Assembly (NCBI GenBank): GCA_048976805.1
Contig: JBHGUR010000079.1
Location: 1-64,000, forward strand
Length of the DNA stretch: 64,000 bases
Source: Ectobacillus sp048976805
GTDB taxonomy: Bacteria > Bacillota > Bacilli > Bacillales > Bacillaceae_G
Direction of reading: 5' to 3'
Shown one piece after another: positions 42,113 to 50,205 of the stretch. Numbering within the stretch: position 1 is the first letter of the stretch; every line of letters starts with the position of its first letter. Under the pieces are notes generated by a model. It did not search any database. It saw only the letters and a list, made by a program, of their open reading frames with translations, and was not told the origin of the DNA. The position numbers and the translations under genes were made by a program.

Positions 42113-42340
42113 ATGACAGGGTTAATCGAAACGATTGTAAAGGCCCTTGTAGACCATCCTGAAGATGTAAAGGTTACACAAGAGTTGAAAAACGGAGAGA
42201 TTACGTATCGATTAACCGTACATCCTGAGGATGCCGGAAAAGTCATCGGCAAGCAGGGACGAATTGCCAAGGCGATTCGCACTGTAGTATACGCCGCAGG
42301 ACATTGCCGAAATGAAAAAGTGACGCTTGAAATTCAATAA
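42113..42340 (+). CDS. khpA: KH-domain RNA-binding protein KhpA (YlqC)
   Basis: 75 residues, a single KH domain with the GxxG loop (VIGKQGRIAKAIRTVV, about 44-59). KhpA pairs with KhpB/EloR/Jag and binds many RNAs, affecting cell elongation and division in streptococci and other Firmicutes. The ATG follows GAGGTACTCGCT. A strong terminator follows, separating it from rimM. Confidence 0.93.
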   Translation: MTGLIETIVKALVDHPEDVKVTQELKNGEITYRLTVHPEDAGKVIGKQGRIAKAIRTVVYAAGHCRNEKVTLEIQ

Positions 42341-42343
42341 GCC

Positions 42344-42378
42344 AAAAAAAGGGTGAGGACGAATCCTCTCCCTTTTTT
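42344..42378 (+). terminator. terminator after khpA
   Basis: AAAAAAAGGGTGAGGA / TCCTCTCCCTTTTTT around CGAA. Strong, with A and T tracts on either side. Confidence 0.85.
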
Positions 42379-42427
42379 ATTAAGTATTCCTATAATGGGG
42401 GAATATTAAGTACATAAATTTAAATGG

Positions 42428-42454
42428 CGCCAACGGACTCAACTTTTGTTGGCG
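42428..42454 (+). other. leader hairpin before rimM
   Basis: CGCCAAC / GTTGGCG, 7-bp stem with a 13-base loop, about 40 bp before rimM. Nearby, TATAAT at 42391-42396 could be a -10 box but lacks a matching -35. Purpose unknown. Confidence 0.4.
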
Positions 42455-42491
42455 TTGTAGCAGGACAAACGATAACAGGAGTGAAGAGTGG

Positions 42492-43007
42492 ATGACAAAA
42501 TGGTTTAATGTCGGGAAAATTGTCAACACGCACGGGATAAAGGGGGAAGTGCGGGTTATTTCGCGTACGGATTTTCCTGAAGAACGCTATAAAGCCGGCA
42601 ACTTGCTATATATTTGGAAGGAAGGCGGCAAAGCGCCTATTGAAGTCAAGGTAACGTCGCACCGGACGCATAAATCTTTTGATTTATTGACTTTTGAAGG
42701 CTACGATAATGTAAATCAAGTAGAGCAGTTTAAGGGCTCTATTTTAAAAGTTCCGCAAGAGCAGCTCGGAAAGCTGGCTGAGGGCGAATATTATTACCAT
42801 GAAATTATTGGTTGTACAGTCGCATCCGAAGAAGGAGAAGAGATTGGCAAGATTAGCGAAATTTTATCTCCTGGCGCAAACGATGTGTGGGTTGTAAAGC
42901 GCCCAAATGGCAAAGAAGCTCTTATCCCCTATATCGAGCAAGTTGTTTTGAAGGTTGATGTAGAGAAAAAGCTCGTCACCATACATGTAATGGAAGGATT
43001 GTTATAA
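42492..43007 (+). CDS. rimM: ribosome maturation factor RimM
   Basis: 171 residues. N-terminal RimM domain (opens MTKWFNVGKIVNTHGIKGEVRV) and C-terminal PRC-barrel (about 95-170, YYYHEIIGC, DVWVVKR, LIPYI). Assists maturation of the 30S head around S19. Start supported by ACAGGAGTGAAG. The stop TAATG overlaps the trmD start by 1 bp. Confidence 0.96.
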   Translation: MTKWFNVGKIVNTHGIKGEVRVISRTDFPEERYKAGNLLYIWKEGGKAPIEVKVTSHRTHKSFDLLTFEGYDNVNQVEQFKGSILKVPQEQLGKLAEGEYYYHEIIGCTVASEEGEEIGKISEILSPGANDVWVVKRPNGKEALIPYIEQVVLKVDVEKKLVTIHVMEGLL

Positions 43008-43741
43008 TGAAAATAGCCATTTTAACGCTGTTTCCAGAAATGTTTACTGGTGTGTTTGGCTCTTCCATTTTAAAAAAAGCGCAAGAAAAAGAAGCTGTGC
43101 AGATTAACGTTATAAATTTCCGCGAGTATTCAACGAACAAGCATGGCAGTGTGGATGATTACCCGTATGGAGGCGGGGCAGGCATGGTATTGGCGCCGCA
43201 GCCTATTTTTGATGCCGTGGCAGAGCTTAGTGCGGCTATAAAAACGAAGCCGCGGATTATTCTCATGTGCCCGCAAGGCGAGCGCTTTACGCAGCGTAAA
43301 GCGGAAGAGCTGGCAAAGGAGGAGCACCTTATTTTTATTTGCGGGCATTATGAAGGGTATGATGAGCGCATACGGGAAAATTTAGTTACAGACGAGATTT
43401 CCATTGGCGATTTCGTTTTAACAGGCGGGGAGCTGGCGGCAATGGTTATAACGGACAGTGTTGTTCGGCTGCTGCCGGAGGTGCTCGGCAATGAACAGTC
43501 CCATATAGAGGATTCCTTTAGTACAGGGCTGCTCGAACATCCCCACTATACCCGGCCTGCGGAATTTCGGGGCATGAAGGTTCCGGACGTATTAATGTCG
43601 GGAAATCATAAAAAAATTGAAGAATGGCGCCATAAGGAATCGCTGCGCAGAACCTTTCTGCGCCGGCCGGATTTATTGGAAAACCGCGAGCTTTCTAAAC
43701 AAGAATTAAAATGGATTGAGGAGTTTAAAGGAGACAAGTAA
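43007..43741 (+). CDS. trmD: tRNA (guanine(37)-N1)-methyltransferase
   Basis: 244 residues, SPOUT knotted methyltransferase. Opens MKIAILTLFPEMF; SAM-binding knot motifs CGHYEGYDERI and ISIGDFVLTGGELAAM (about 117-146); catalytic Asp in EDSFSTGLLEHPHYTRP. Methylates G37 of tRNAs to prevent +1 frameshifting. Coupled to rimM. Confidence 0.97.
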   Translation: MKIAILTLFPEMFTGVFGSSILKKAQEKEAVQINVINFREYSTNKHGSVDDYPYGGGAGMVLAPQPIFDAVAELSAAIKTKPRIILMCPQGERFTQRKAEELAKEEHLIFICGHYEGYDERIRENLVTDEISIGDFVLTGGELAAMVITDSVVRLLPEVLGNEQSHIEDSFSTGLLEHPHYTRPAEFRGMKVPDVLMSGNHKKIEEWRHKESLRRTFLRRPDLLENRELSKQELKWIEEFKGDK

Positions 43742-43780
43742 AAAGCCTTAACACTTTTTAAGAATCTTGCAGAAGAGCTA

Positions 43781-43809
43781 TTGCAAGCTGATTCGCAATA
43801 TGCTATTAT
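43781..43809 (+). promoter_or_regulatory. sigma-A promoter of rplS
   Basis: TTGCAA, 17-bp spacer, TATTAT. The transcript would carry a leader of about 90 nt. Confidence 0.7.
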
Positions 43810-43815
43810 ATCACT

Positions 43816-43904
43816 TGTGACTTATATATAGGTCATGTAACCACGATGTTCCGCTGCAATATGAATATTTGTAAGAGCATCTGTTTGGAAGGAGAGAGTT
43901 ATAC
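43816..43904 (+). ncRNA. rplS 5' leader, possible L19 leader RNA
   Basis: The segment between the promoter and rplS is in the position of the L19 leader of low-GC Gram-positives, proposed to mediate L19 autoregulation. It includes GTAACCACGATGTTCCGC, which looks like the conserved part as I remember it. The family identity needs a covariance search. Confidence 0.45.
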
Positions 43905-44249
43905 ATGCAAAACTTAATCGCAGAAATCACAAAAGAGCAATTAAAAGCGGATATTCCAGCTTTCCGTCCTGGTGACACAGTTCGCGTACACGTTAAAGTA
44001 GTAGAGGGTACTCGCGAGCGTATCCAGGTATTTGAAGGTGTTGTAATTAAACGTCGCGGCGGCGGCATCAGCGAAACATTTACAGTGCGTAAAGTTTCTT
44101 ACGGTGTAGGCGTTGAGCGTACGTTCCCGCTTCACACTCCAAGAATTGCGAAAATCGAAGTTATGCGTCGCGGTAAAGTTCGCCGTGCTAAATTGTACTA
44201 CCTGCGCAACCTTCGCGGTAAAGCAGCACGTATTAAAGAAATTCGATAA
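43905..44249 (+). CDS. rplS: 50S ribosomal protein L19
   Basis: 114 residues: MQNLIAEITKEQLKADIPAFRPGD..., with the conserved RVHVKVVEGTRERIQVFEGVVI and C-terminal KLYYLRNLRGKAARIKE. Located at the 30S-50S interface. GGAAGGAGAG precedes the ATG. Own promoter, leader and terminator. Confidence 0.97.
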   Translation: MQNLIAEITKEQLKADIPAFRPGDTVRVHVKVVEGTRERIQVFEGVVIKRRGGGISETFTVRKVSYGVGVERTFPLHTPRIAKIEVMRRGKVRRAKLYYLRNLRGKAARIKEIR

Positions 44250-44257
44250 GATATGTA

Positions 44258-44287
44258 TGGGAGCTTGTTTGTGCAAGCTCCCTTTTT
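44258..44287 (+). terminator. terminator of rplS
   Basis: GGGAGCTTG / CAAGCTCCC around TTTGTG, then TTTTT. Confidence 0.85.
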
Positions 44288-44348
44288 CCAATCTGAACCG
44301 GTGTTTGCTACAATATAAAAGTATATACATACTATGGAGGGGACCAAT

Positions 44349-44900
44349 ATGGCAAAACAAAAGAGCCAAACTTGGGAGTGGATCAAGGCCATCTTGATGG
44401 CGGTGCTATTGGCAGCTCTAATCCGCTATTTTTTCTTTGCCCCGATTTTAGTGGACGGCGTATCAATGATGCCGACACTGCATGACCGCGATCGTATGAT
44501 TGTAAATAAAATCGGATATAAGCTTGGAGAGCCGAAGCGTTTTGATATTATCGTATTTAAAGCGACAGAGGACAAGGACTATATTAAGCGTATCATCGGT
44601 TTGCCGGGAGACCATATTGAGTATAGAAATGATATTTTGTATATTAACGGAAAACCGTATGAAGAGCCTTATTTAGATACGTACAAAAAAGAAGTGACAG
44701 ATGGCCCGCTTACATACGACTTTAAACTGGAAGAAATAACGGGCCAAACAACAGTGCCAAAAGGAGAATTATTTGTACTGGGGGATAACCGCAGATTTAG
44801 CAAGGATAGCCGTACAATCGGCACAATCTCAATGGAACAGGTAATCGGCAAAACGAACATCGTATACTGGCCGCTTCCGGATGCGCGTATTATTAAATAG
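44349..44900 (+). CDS. lepB: type I signal peptidase
   Basis: 183 residues from ATG 44349 (GGAGGGG 8 bp upstream). One N-terminal membrane helix (about 12-30), catalytic Ser39 in DGVSMMPTL, catalytic Lys80 in YIKRIIGLPGD, and the GDNRRFSKDSR box near the C-terminus. Removes signal peptides of secreted proteins at the outer face of the membrane. The stop codon is TAG, whose G is the first base of an inserted mobile repeat; without the insertion the stop would read TAA and the protein would be identical. Confidence 0.95.
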   Translation: MAKQKSQTWEWIKAILMAVLLAALIRYFFFAPILVDGVSMMPTLHDRDRMIVNKIGYKLGEPKRFDIIVFKATEDKDYIKRIIGLPGDHIEYRNDILYINGKPYEEPYLDTYKKEVTDGPLTYDFKLEEITGQTTVPKGELFVLGDNRRFSKDSRTIGTISMEQVIGKTNIVYWPLPDARIIK

Positions 44901-45044
44901 GCTCTGTTAAAGGCTCATGTTGGTTTTGATTGATTTGTTGATTTGGAACGAAAGGCGGCGACTCCAGCGGGAAAAGCGGCTCGGCCCCGCCCGCACAAAG
45001 CGTCCGCCTGTAGTGGAAAATCAACAATCAAGTTTAACAGAGCC
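44900..45044 (-). mobile_element. MITE-like element, copy 3 (145 bp), inserted in the lepB stop codon
   Basis: Inverted relative to copies 1 and 2. Perfect 12-bp ends; target duplication ATTAAATA at 44892-44899 and 45045-45052. The core equals copy 1 minus exactly 40 bp between two CCGCTT repeats. It separates lepB from rbgA, which starts 27 bp beyond. Confidence 0.9.
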
Positions 45045-45070
45045 ATTAAATAATGTAAGAGGGTGACAGC

Positions 45071-45928
45071 ATGACGATTCAATGGTTTCCAGGGCACATG
45101 GCAAAGGCGAGACGGCAAATTACTGAAAAGCTAAAGCTTATTGACGTTGTAATTGAACTTGTTGACGCGCGTTTGCCGTTGTCTTCACGAAATCCGATGA
45201 TTGATGAAATTATTGCCCATAAACCGCGCCTTATCGTACTAAACAAGGCGGATATGGCAGATCCAACCACAACAAAAAAATGGATTCACTATTTTGAGCA
45301 TCTTGGGTATAAAGCGATCTCAATTAATGCGCAGGCCGGCCAAGGGATGAAAGAAATTACAGCTGCTTCAAAAGATTTAGTAAAGGAAAAATTTGAGAAG
45401 ATGGCTGCAAAAGGAATTAAGCCGCGCGCCGTCCGTGCGTTGATTGTCGGGATTCCAAATGTAGGAAAATCGACGTTGATCAATAAGATTGCCAAGAAGA
45501 ATATTGCGAAAACAGGAGACCGCCCAGGGGTGACGACCGCGCAGCAATGGATTAAGGTCGGCAAGGAATTAGAGTTACTAGATACACCGGGCGTATTATG
45601 GCCGAAGTTTGAGGATGAGCTTGTCGGCTTACGGTTGGCGGCAACGGGTGCAATTAAGGATACCATTTTAAACCTTCAGGATGTAGCTGTTTACACGTTG
45701 CGTTTTTTATCAGAGCATTATCCGGACCGCTTAAAAGAGCGCTATAATCTATCAGATATTCCTGAGGATATTGTTGACTTATTTGATGAGATTGGAAAGC
45801 GCCGCGGTTGTTTAATGGGCGGCGGGCTTGTTGATTATGACAAAACGGCTGAACTTGTATTAAGGGAGCTTCGCGGCGGTAAGCTGGGGCGTCTCACATT
45901 TGAAGAACCAGAGATGATAGAAGCTTAA
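45071..45928 (+). CDS. rbgA: 50S ribosomal subunit assembly GTPase RbgA (YlqF)
   Basis: 285 residues, circularly permuted GTPase: G4 NKADM (about 58) precedes the P-loop GIPNVGKSTLINKI (about 127) and G3 DTPGVLWPKF (about 175). Opens MTIQWFPGHMAKARR. Required for late 50S assembly around L16, L27 and helices near the P site. GAGGGTGACAGC is the ribosome binding site. A mobile repeat now occupies the gap to lepB, and a strong terminator follows. Confidence 0.96.
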   Translation: MTIQWFPGHMAKARRQITEKLKLIDVVIELVDARLPLSSRNPMIDEIIAHKPRLIVLNKADMADPTTTKKWIHYFEHLGYKAISINAQAGQGMKEITAASKDLVKEKFEKMAAKGIKPRAVRALIVGIPNVGKSTLINKIAKKNIAKTGDRPGVTTAQQWIKVGKELELLDTPGVLWPKFEDELVGLRLAATGAIKDTILNLQDVAVYTLRFLSEHYPDRLKERYNLSDIPEDIVDLFDEIGKRRGCLMGGGLVDYDKTAELVLRELRGGKLGRLTFEEPEMIEA

Positions 45929-45956
45929 GAGCGCGCATTTGCGCGCTCTTCTTTTT
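45929..45956 (+). terminator. terminator of rbgA
   Basis: GAGCGCGC / GCGCGCTC around ATTT, then TTCTTTTT. Confidence 0.85.
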
Positions 45957-46045
45957 GGGAGGGGAAGTATATGGAGTTTTTATAACAGGGCTGGGCCTGC
46001 AAAAGAAACGCCGTGTTGTTGATTATTCATGAAGCAGGAGGTGAA

Positions 46046-46084
46046 TCCTGGTTATAAATCATTGTACCATTTTACTAACCAGGA
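46046..46084 (+). other. inverted repeat covering the rnhB ribosome binding site
   Basis: TCCTGGTTA (46046-46054) and TAACCAGGA (46076-46084) form a perfect 9-bp stem with a 21-base loop. The right arm contains the AGGA of the rnhB ribosome binding site, so folding would hide it. Confidence 0.45.
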
Positions 46085-46091
46085 AGATGAT

Positions 46092-46859
46092 ATGAAGAAG
46101 TGGACGATTCGAGAGATTCAACTTATTTTAGCGGAAATCGAAACGGAACAAGATGAGCGCTTTATAGAGTTGTTAAAGGATGAACGAAAAGGGGTACAAA
46201 AATTAATTTCAGGATGGTGCAGCAAAAAGGAATTGGAGCGAAGGGAACGCGAACATTTCCAGCATATGTCGCTCTATGAAACCGCCCTCTATTCTAAAGG
46301 GATAAAGTATATTGCCGGCATTGATGAAGTAGGCCGGGGGCCATTGGCGGGGCCGGTTGTTGCTGCAGCTGTTATATTGCCGGAGGATTTTTATCTTCCT
46401 GGAATCAATGATTCGAAAAAATTGAGTGAAGCAAAACGAGAACAATATTTTACGTTTATTCAAAAGCATGCGCTTGCGGTGGGAATTGGAATTATAGAAG
46501 CCGAGGAAATTGACGCAATTAATATTTATCAAGCGACAAAAAAAGCGATGCTTACCGCTATTGCTGCGCTGCCGTTAAAACCGGAGCATCTTTTAATAGA
46601 CGCGTTGGAGCTGCCGCTTTCGATAGAACAAACATCTATTGTTAAGGGGGACGCAAATAGCATTTCGATTGCCGCAGCTTCTATTGTTGCGAAGGTAACG
46701 CGCGATCGAATGATGAAGGAACTTGGCAAAAAGCACCCTGGATACGGTTTTGAAAAGCATATGGGGTACGGGACAAAGGAGCATATAGCGGCAATCAGGC
46801 GGCAAGGAGTACTACAGGAGCACCGCAAATCGTTTGCGCCGATTAAAGATATGCTATAA
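46092..46859 (+). CDS. rnhB: ribonuclease HII
   Basis: 255 residues from ATG 46092 (AGGAAG 5-6 bp upstream). An in-frame ATG at 46029 would add 21 residues unlike the family. The N-terminal basic extension (1-70) is typical of Bacillus RNase HII. Catalytic acids are in AGIDEVGRGPLAGP (Asp and Glu, about 76-81), LLIDAL, and VTRDRM. Removes ribonucleotides from RNA-DNA hybrids. In B. subtilis it is co-transcribed with rbgA; here a terminator and 163 bp intervene. Confidence 0.94.
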   Translation: MKKWTIREIQLILAEIETEQDERFIELLKDERKGVQKLISGWCSKKELERREREHFQHMSLYETALYSKGIKYIAGIDEVGRGPLAGPVVAAAVILPEDFYLPGINDSKKLSEAKREQYFTFIQKHALAVGIGIIEAEEIDAINIYQATKKAMLTAIAALPLKPEHLLIDALELPLSIEQTSIVKGDANSISIAAASIVAKVTRDRMMKELGKKHPGYGFEKHMGYGTKEHIAAIRRQGVLQEHRKSFAPIKDML

Positions 46860-46934
46860 TAGGCATGAATATCCGCTACAGCGAAAGTGAAACATAATTA
46901 TTGTTAGAATATTTTTATTCTTAGCACTTTCTTA

Positions 46935-46963
46935 TAGACAGCCTGTGTCGGATTTTATACAAT
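46935..46963 (+). promoter_or_regulatory. sigma-A promoter of sucCD
   Basis: TAGACA, 17-bp spacer, TACAAT, 50 bp before sucC. Confidence 0.7.
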
Positions 46964-47013
46964 AAAAACGAAGTGTTTTAATTTTTGTCAAAAAAGCGGG
47001 GAGGATGGGAACC

Positions 47014-48174
47014 ATGAATATCCATGAGTATCAAGGAAAAGAAGTCCTTAGAAACTATGGTGTAAGTGTTCCTAATGGGAAAGTTGCTTTCACAGTAGAG
47101 GAAGCTGTAGAAGCTGCCAAAGAATTAGGAACAGAAGTATGCGTAGTTAAGGCACAGATCCATGCAGGCGGACGCGGTAAGGCCGGCGGTGTGAAAGTAG
47201 CAAAGAATTTGGATGAAGTGCGTACATATGCGGAACAAATCCTAGGGAGCACGCTTGTGACCCATCAAACAGGGCCGGAAGGTAAGGAGGTAAAGCGCTT
47301 ACTTATCGAAGAAGGCTGCGATATTAAAAAGGAATACTATGTTGGTTTAGTATTAGACCGCGCTACTTCCCAAGTAGTTTTAATGGCCTCTGAAGAGGGC
47401 GGCACAGAAATTGAAGAGGTGGCTGCAAAAACACCTGAAAAAATCTTTAAAGAATATATCGACCCAACAGTCGGTCTTCTGCCATTCCAAGCGCGCCGCA
47501 TCGCGTTTAATATTAATATTCCAAAAGAGCTTGTGAATCAGGCTGTCAAATTCATGATAGGGCTTTATACTGCTTTCGTAGAGAAAGATTGTTCCATTGC
47601 TGAAATTAATCCGCTTGTTGTGACGGGCGACGGCAAAGTTATGGCATTGGATGCAAAGCTTAACTTCGATTCTAATGCATTATATCGCCATAAAGATATT
47701 ATGGAGCTTCGCGATCTTGATGAAGAGGATCCAAAGGAAATCGAAGCTTCAAAATATGATTTAAACTATATTTCCCTAGACGGAAACATCGGCTGCATGG
47801 TTAACGGTGCCGGCTTAGCGATGGCGACTATGGACATCATTAAGCATTACGGCGGGGATCCTGCCAACTTCTTAGATGTAGGCGGCGGCGCCACAGCTGA
47901 AAAAGTTACAGAGGCATTTAAAATCATTCTTTCTGACCAAAACGTAAAAGGGATTTTTGTTAATATCTTCGGCGGTATCATGAAATGCGACGTAATTGCA
48001 AGCGGTATTGTAGAAGCGACAAAGCAAGTTGGTCTTGAATTGCCGCTCGTTGTACGTTTAGAAGGTACAAACGTAGAAATCGGCAAGCAGATCTTAAAAG
48101 AATCCGGTTTGAATATTACGGCTGCTGAATCTATGGCAGACGGAGCGCAAAAAATCGTTTCGCTTGTAGGCTAA
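47014..48174 (+). CDS. sucC: succinyl-CoA synthetase (ADP-forming) beta subunit
   Basis: 386 residues from ATG 47014 (MNIHEYQGKEVL); ATG 47005 overlaps the GGGGAGG ribosome binding site. ATP-grasp domain (about 1-240, AQIHAGGRGKAGGVK, EINPLVV) and C-terminal CoA-ligase domain (GGGATAEKVTEAF, NIFGGIMKCD). With SucD it makes succinate plus ATP from succinyl-CoA in the TCA cycle. sucD follows after 19 bp. Confidence 0.97.
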   Translation: MNIHEYQGKEVLRNYGVSVPNGKVAFTVEEAVEAAKELGTEVCVVKAQIHAGGRGKAGGVKVAKNLDEVRTYAEQILGSTLVTHQTGPEGKEVKRLLIEEGCDIKKEYYVGLVLDRATSQVVLMASEEGGTEIEEVAAKTPEKIFKEYIDPTVGLLPFQARRIAFNINIPKELVNQAVKFMIGLYTAFVEKDCSIAEINPLVVTGDGKVMALDAKLNFDSNALYRHKDIMELRDLDEEDPKEIEASKYDLNYISLDGNIGCMVNGAGLAMATMDIIKHYGGDPANFLDVGGGATAEKVTEAFKIILSDQNVKGIFVNIFGGIMKCDVIASGIVEATKQVGLELPLVVRLEGTNVEIGKQILKESGLNITAAESMADGAQKIVSLVG

Positions 48175-48193
48175 CAGAAAGCGGGGGAGAAGG

Positions 48194-49096
48194 ATGAGTG
48201 TTTTTATCAATAAAGATACAAAGGTAATTGTGCAAGGCATTACAGGTAAACAAGGTCTGTTCCACACAAAACAAATGCTTGAATACGGAACAAAAATCGT
48301 TGGCGGCACGTCTCCGGGAAAAGGCGGCACGGAGATTGAAGGAATACCTGTATTTGATACGGTAGAGGCAGCGGTAAAAGCGACAGGCGCTAACGCATCC
48401 GTTGTTTATGTTCCACCTGCCTTTGCTGCGGACTCTATTATGGAGGCAGTAGATGCTGGACTCGATTTGGTAGTATGTATTACAGAAGGTATTCCTGTAC
48501 TTGATATGGTAAAAGTGAAAAAGTACATGCAAGGAAAGAAAACGCGTTTAATAGGGCCGAACTGCCCGGGTGTAATCACTCCAGAAGAGTGTAAAATCGG
48601 CATTATGCCTGGTTATATCCATATGAAAGGCCACGTTGGCATCGTATCCCGCTCCGGCACGTTAACATATGAAGCGGTGCATCAGCTTACCCAAGCCGGC
48701 ATCGGACAATCTACAGCCGTCGGTATCGGGGGCGACCCTGTAAACGGCACAAACTTTATCGATGTATTAAAAGCATTTAACGAAGATGAAGAGACACATG
48801 CAGTTATCATGATTGGCGAAATCGGCGGAACAGCTGAAGAGGAAGCTGCCGAGTGGGTGAAGGCAAATATGACAAAGCCGGTAGTCGGCTTTATTGGCGG
48901 ACAAACTGCGCCTCCTGGAAAGCGCATGGGCCATGCTGGGGCTATCATTTCAGGCGGCAAAGGAACAGCTGCAGAAAAAATTAAAACAATGGAAGAGTGC
49001 GGCATTAAGGTAGCCGAAACTCCAGCTGTAATGGGAGAGACATTAATTGCCGTATTAAAAGAAAAAGGTTTATTTGAGACTTGTAAAGTCAACTAA
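48194..49096 (+). CDS. sucD: succinyl-CoA synthetase alpha subunit
   Basis: 300 residues. CoA-binding Rossmann domain (GITGKQGLFHTKQML, about 15-29) and the C-terminal domain with the phosphohistidine loop (GHAGAIISGGKGTA, about 249). Forms the alpha-beta enzyme with SucC. GCGGGGGAGAAGG precedes the ATG. Confidence 0.97.
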   Translation: MSVFINKDTKVIVQGITGKQGLFHTKQMLEYGTKIVGGTSPGKGGTEIEGIPVFDTVEAAVKATGANASVVYVPPAFAADSIMEAVDAGLDLVVCITEGIPVLDMVKVKKYMQGKKTRLIGPNCPGVITPEECKIGIMPGYIHMKGHVGIVSRSGTLTYEAVHQLTQAGIGQSTAVGIGGDPVNGTNFIDVLKAFNEDEETHAVIMIGEIGGTAEEEAAEWVKANMTKPVVGFIGGQTAPPGKRMGHAGAIISGGKGTAAEKIKTMEECGIKVAETPAVMGETLIAVLKEKGLFETCKVN

Positions 49097-49100
49097 TTTT

Positions 49101-49145
49101 TCAGAAGGGATGCTTTCCTAGTGGAGGCGCCCTTCTGTTTTCTTT
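49101..49145 (+). terminator. terminator of sucCD
   Basis: CAGAAGGG / CCCTTCTG with a partly paired inner stem, then TTTTCTTT. Confidence 0.7.
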
Positions 49146-49188
49146 ATTAACAATAATTTTTATACACACTAGTAAGGGGGGACATTTT

Positions 49189-50061
49189 ATGAAACGAGAA
49201 CGATTGTTGCATTTGCATTATGCCCTGGCAGATCAATGGCATGTGATGGCAAAGCTGTTGCGCTTGGATCCGGAATTGGAACGAATATATGAACTCTCTC
49301 CTCATGAACTTGAACATCTCCTCGCTCTTTCCTCTCAAAAATCTCTGCGCTTATTTCAGCATCTTCACTCCACTCCTGCTTCAGCGCTTGTAAATGGGTT
49401 AGAAACGAACCACATTGATTATCTAACAATATGGGATGATCTTTATCCTAAACTATTACGTGAAATACCTGATCCACCGTTTATACTATACTGCAAAGGA
49501 AAGATAGAGCTGCTGCGTCATCCTCGAAAAATTGCTGTTGTTGGGGCAAGAAAACCGTCATCTTACGGTATTACCAGCATACAATCTATTCTAGCAAACC
49601 TTCTGCGCGATAATTGGCTGGTTGTAAGCGGCTTAGCGTATGGCATTGATACGATTGCCCATATAGAAGCGCTTGAAAGGGGACGTGGAACCATTGCGGT
49701 ACTGGGAGGGGGATTTTTTCATTTATATCCAAAGGAGAATTATAGAAAGCTTCAAAAGTGGCATAATAGTGTATTACTAGTATCTGAATATCCGCCCTCA
49801 TATAAAGTGCAAAAGTGGTATTTTCCAAAGAGAAACCGTATTATTAGCGGGCTTTCATTAGGTGTAATTGTCGCTGAAGCGAGAATTAGAAGCGGTTCGC
49901 TCATTACAGCGGATTGCGCGCTTGAACAAAACCGGGAAGTGTTTGCCATCCCTGGGCCAATTCATTTGGAAACGGCGGTTGGCACAAATCGTCTTATCCA
50001 ACAAGGGGCAAAATTAACGATGCATGCCGAGGATATTAAGGGAGAATTAAGGATAAATTAG
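49189..50061 (+). CDS. dprA: DNA processing protein DprA
   Basis: 290 residues. N-terminal helical part (1-75) and a Rossmann-like DprA domain: VVGARKPSSYG (about 113), SGLAYGIDTIAH (about 149), VSEYPPSYKVQKWYFPKRNRIISG (about 198-220), AEARIRSGSLITADCALEQNREVFAIPG. Binds incoming single-stranded DNA and loads RecA in natural transformation. AAGGGGGGAC precedes the ATG. Its place before topA is standard in Bacillus. Confidence 0.95.
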   Translation: MKRERLLHLHYALADQWHVMAKLLRLDPELERIYELSPHELEHLLALSSQKSLRLFQHLHSTPASALVNGLETNHIDYLTIWDDLYPKLLREIPDPPFILYCKGKIELLRHPRKIAVVGARKPSSYGITSIQSILANLLRDNWLVVSGLAYGIDTIAHIEALERGRGTIAVLGGGFFHLYPKENYRKLQKWHNSVLLVSEYPPSYKVQKWYFPKRNRIISGLSLGVIVAEARIRSGSLITADCALEQNREVFAIPGPIHLETAVGTNRLIQQGAKLTMHAEDIKGELRIN

Positions 50062-50092
50062 TATATTTTGGTCATTTTTTATGACGGAATGG

Positions 50093-50120
50093 TTGACAAC
50101 CCCTAGATTCGGTATGTTAT
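50093..50120 (+). promoter_or_regulatory. putative topA promoter
   Basis: A perfect TTGACA, 16 bp, TGTTAT, 85 bp before topA. Confidence 0.55.
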
Positions 50121-50205
50121 TTTATACTCATTCTGAATTGACAAAAAGAAGGCGAATCAATAATATTAATGAAGACTTGATTTCCCCTCTTAAGGAGGCA
50201 CCGGT

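Noticed and set aside
46029..46091. Longer RNase HII starting at 46029
   Set aside because: No ribosome binding site in the right place and the added residues do not look like the family; the stretch forms the hairpin before the true start.
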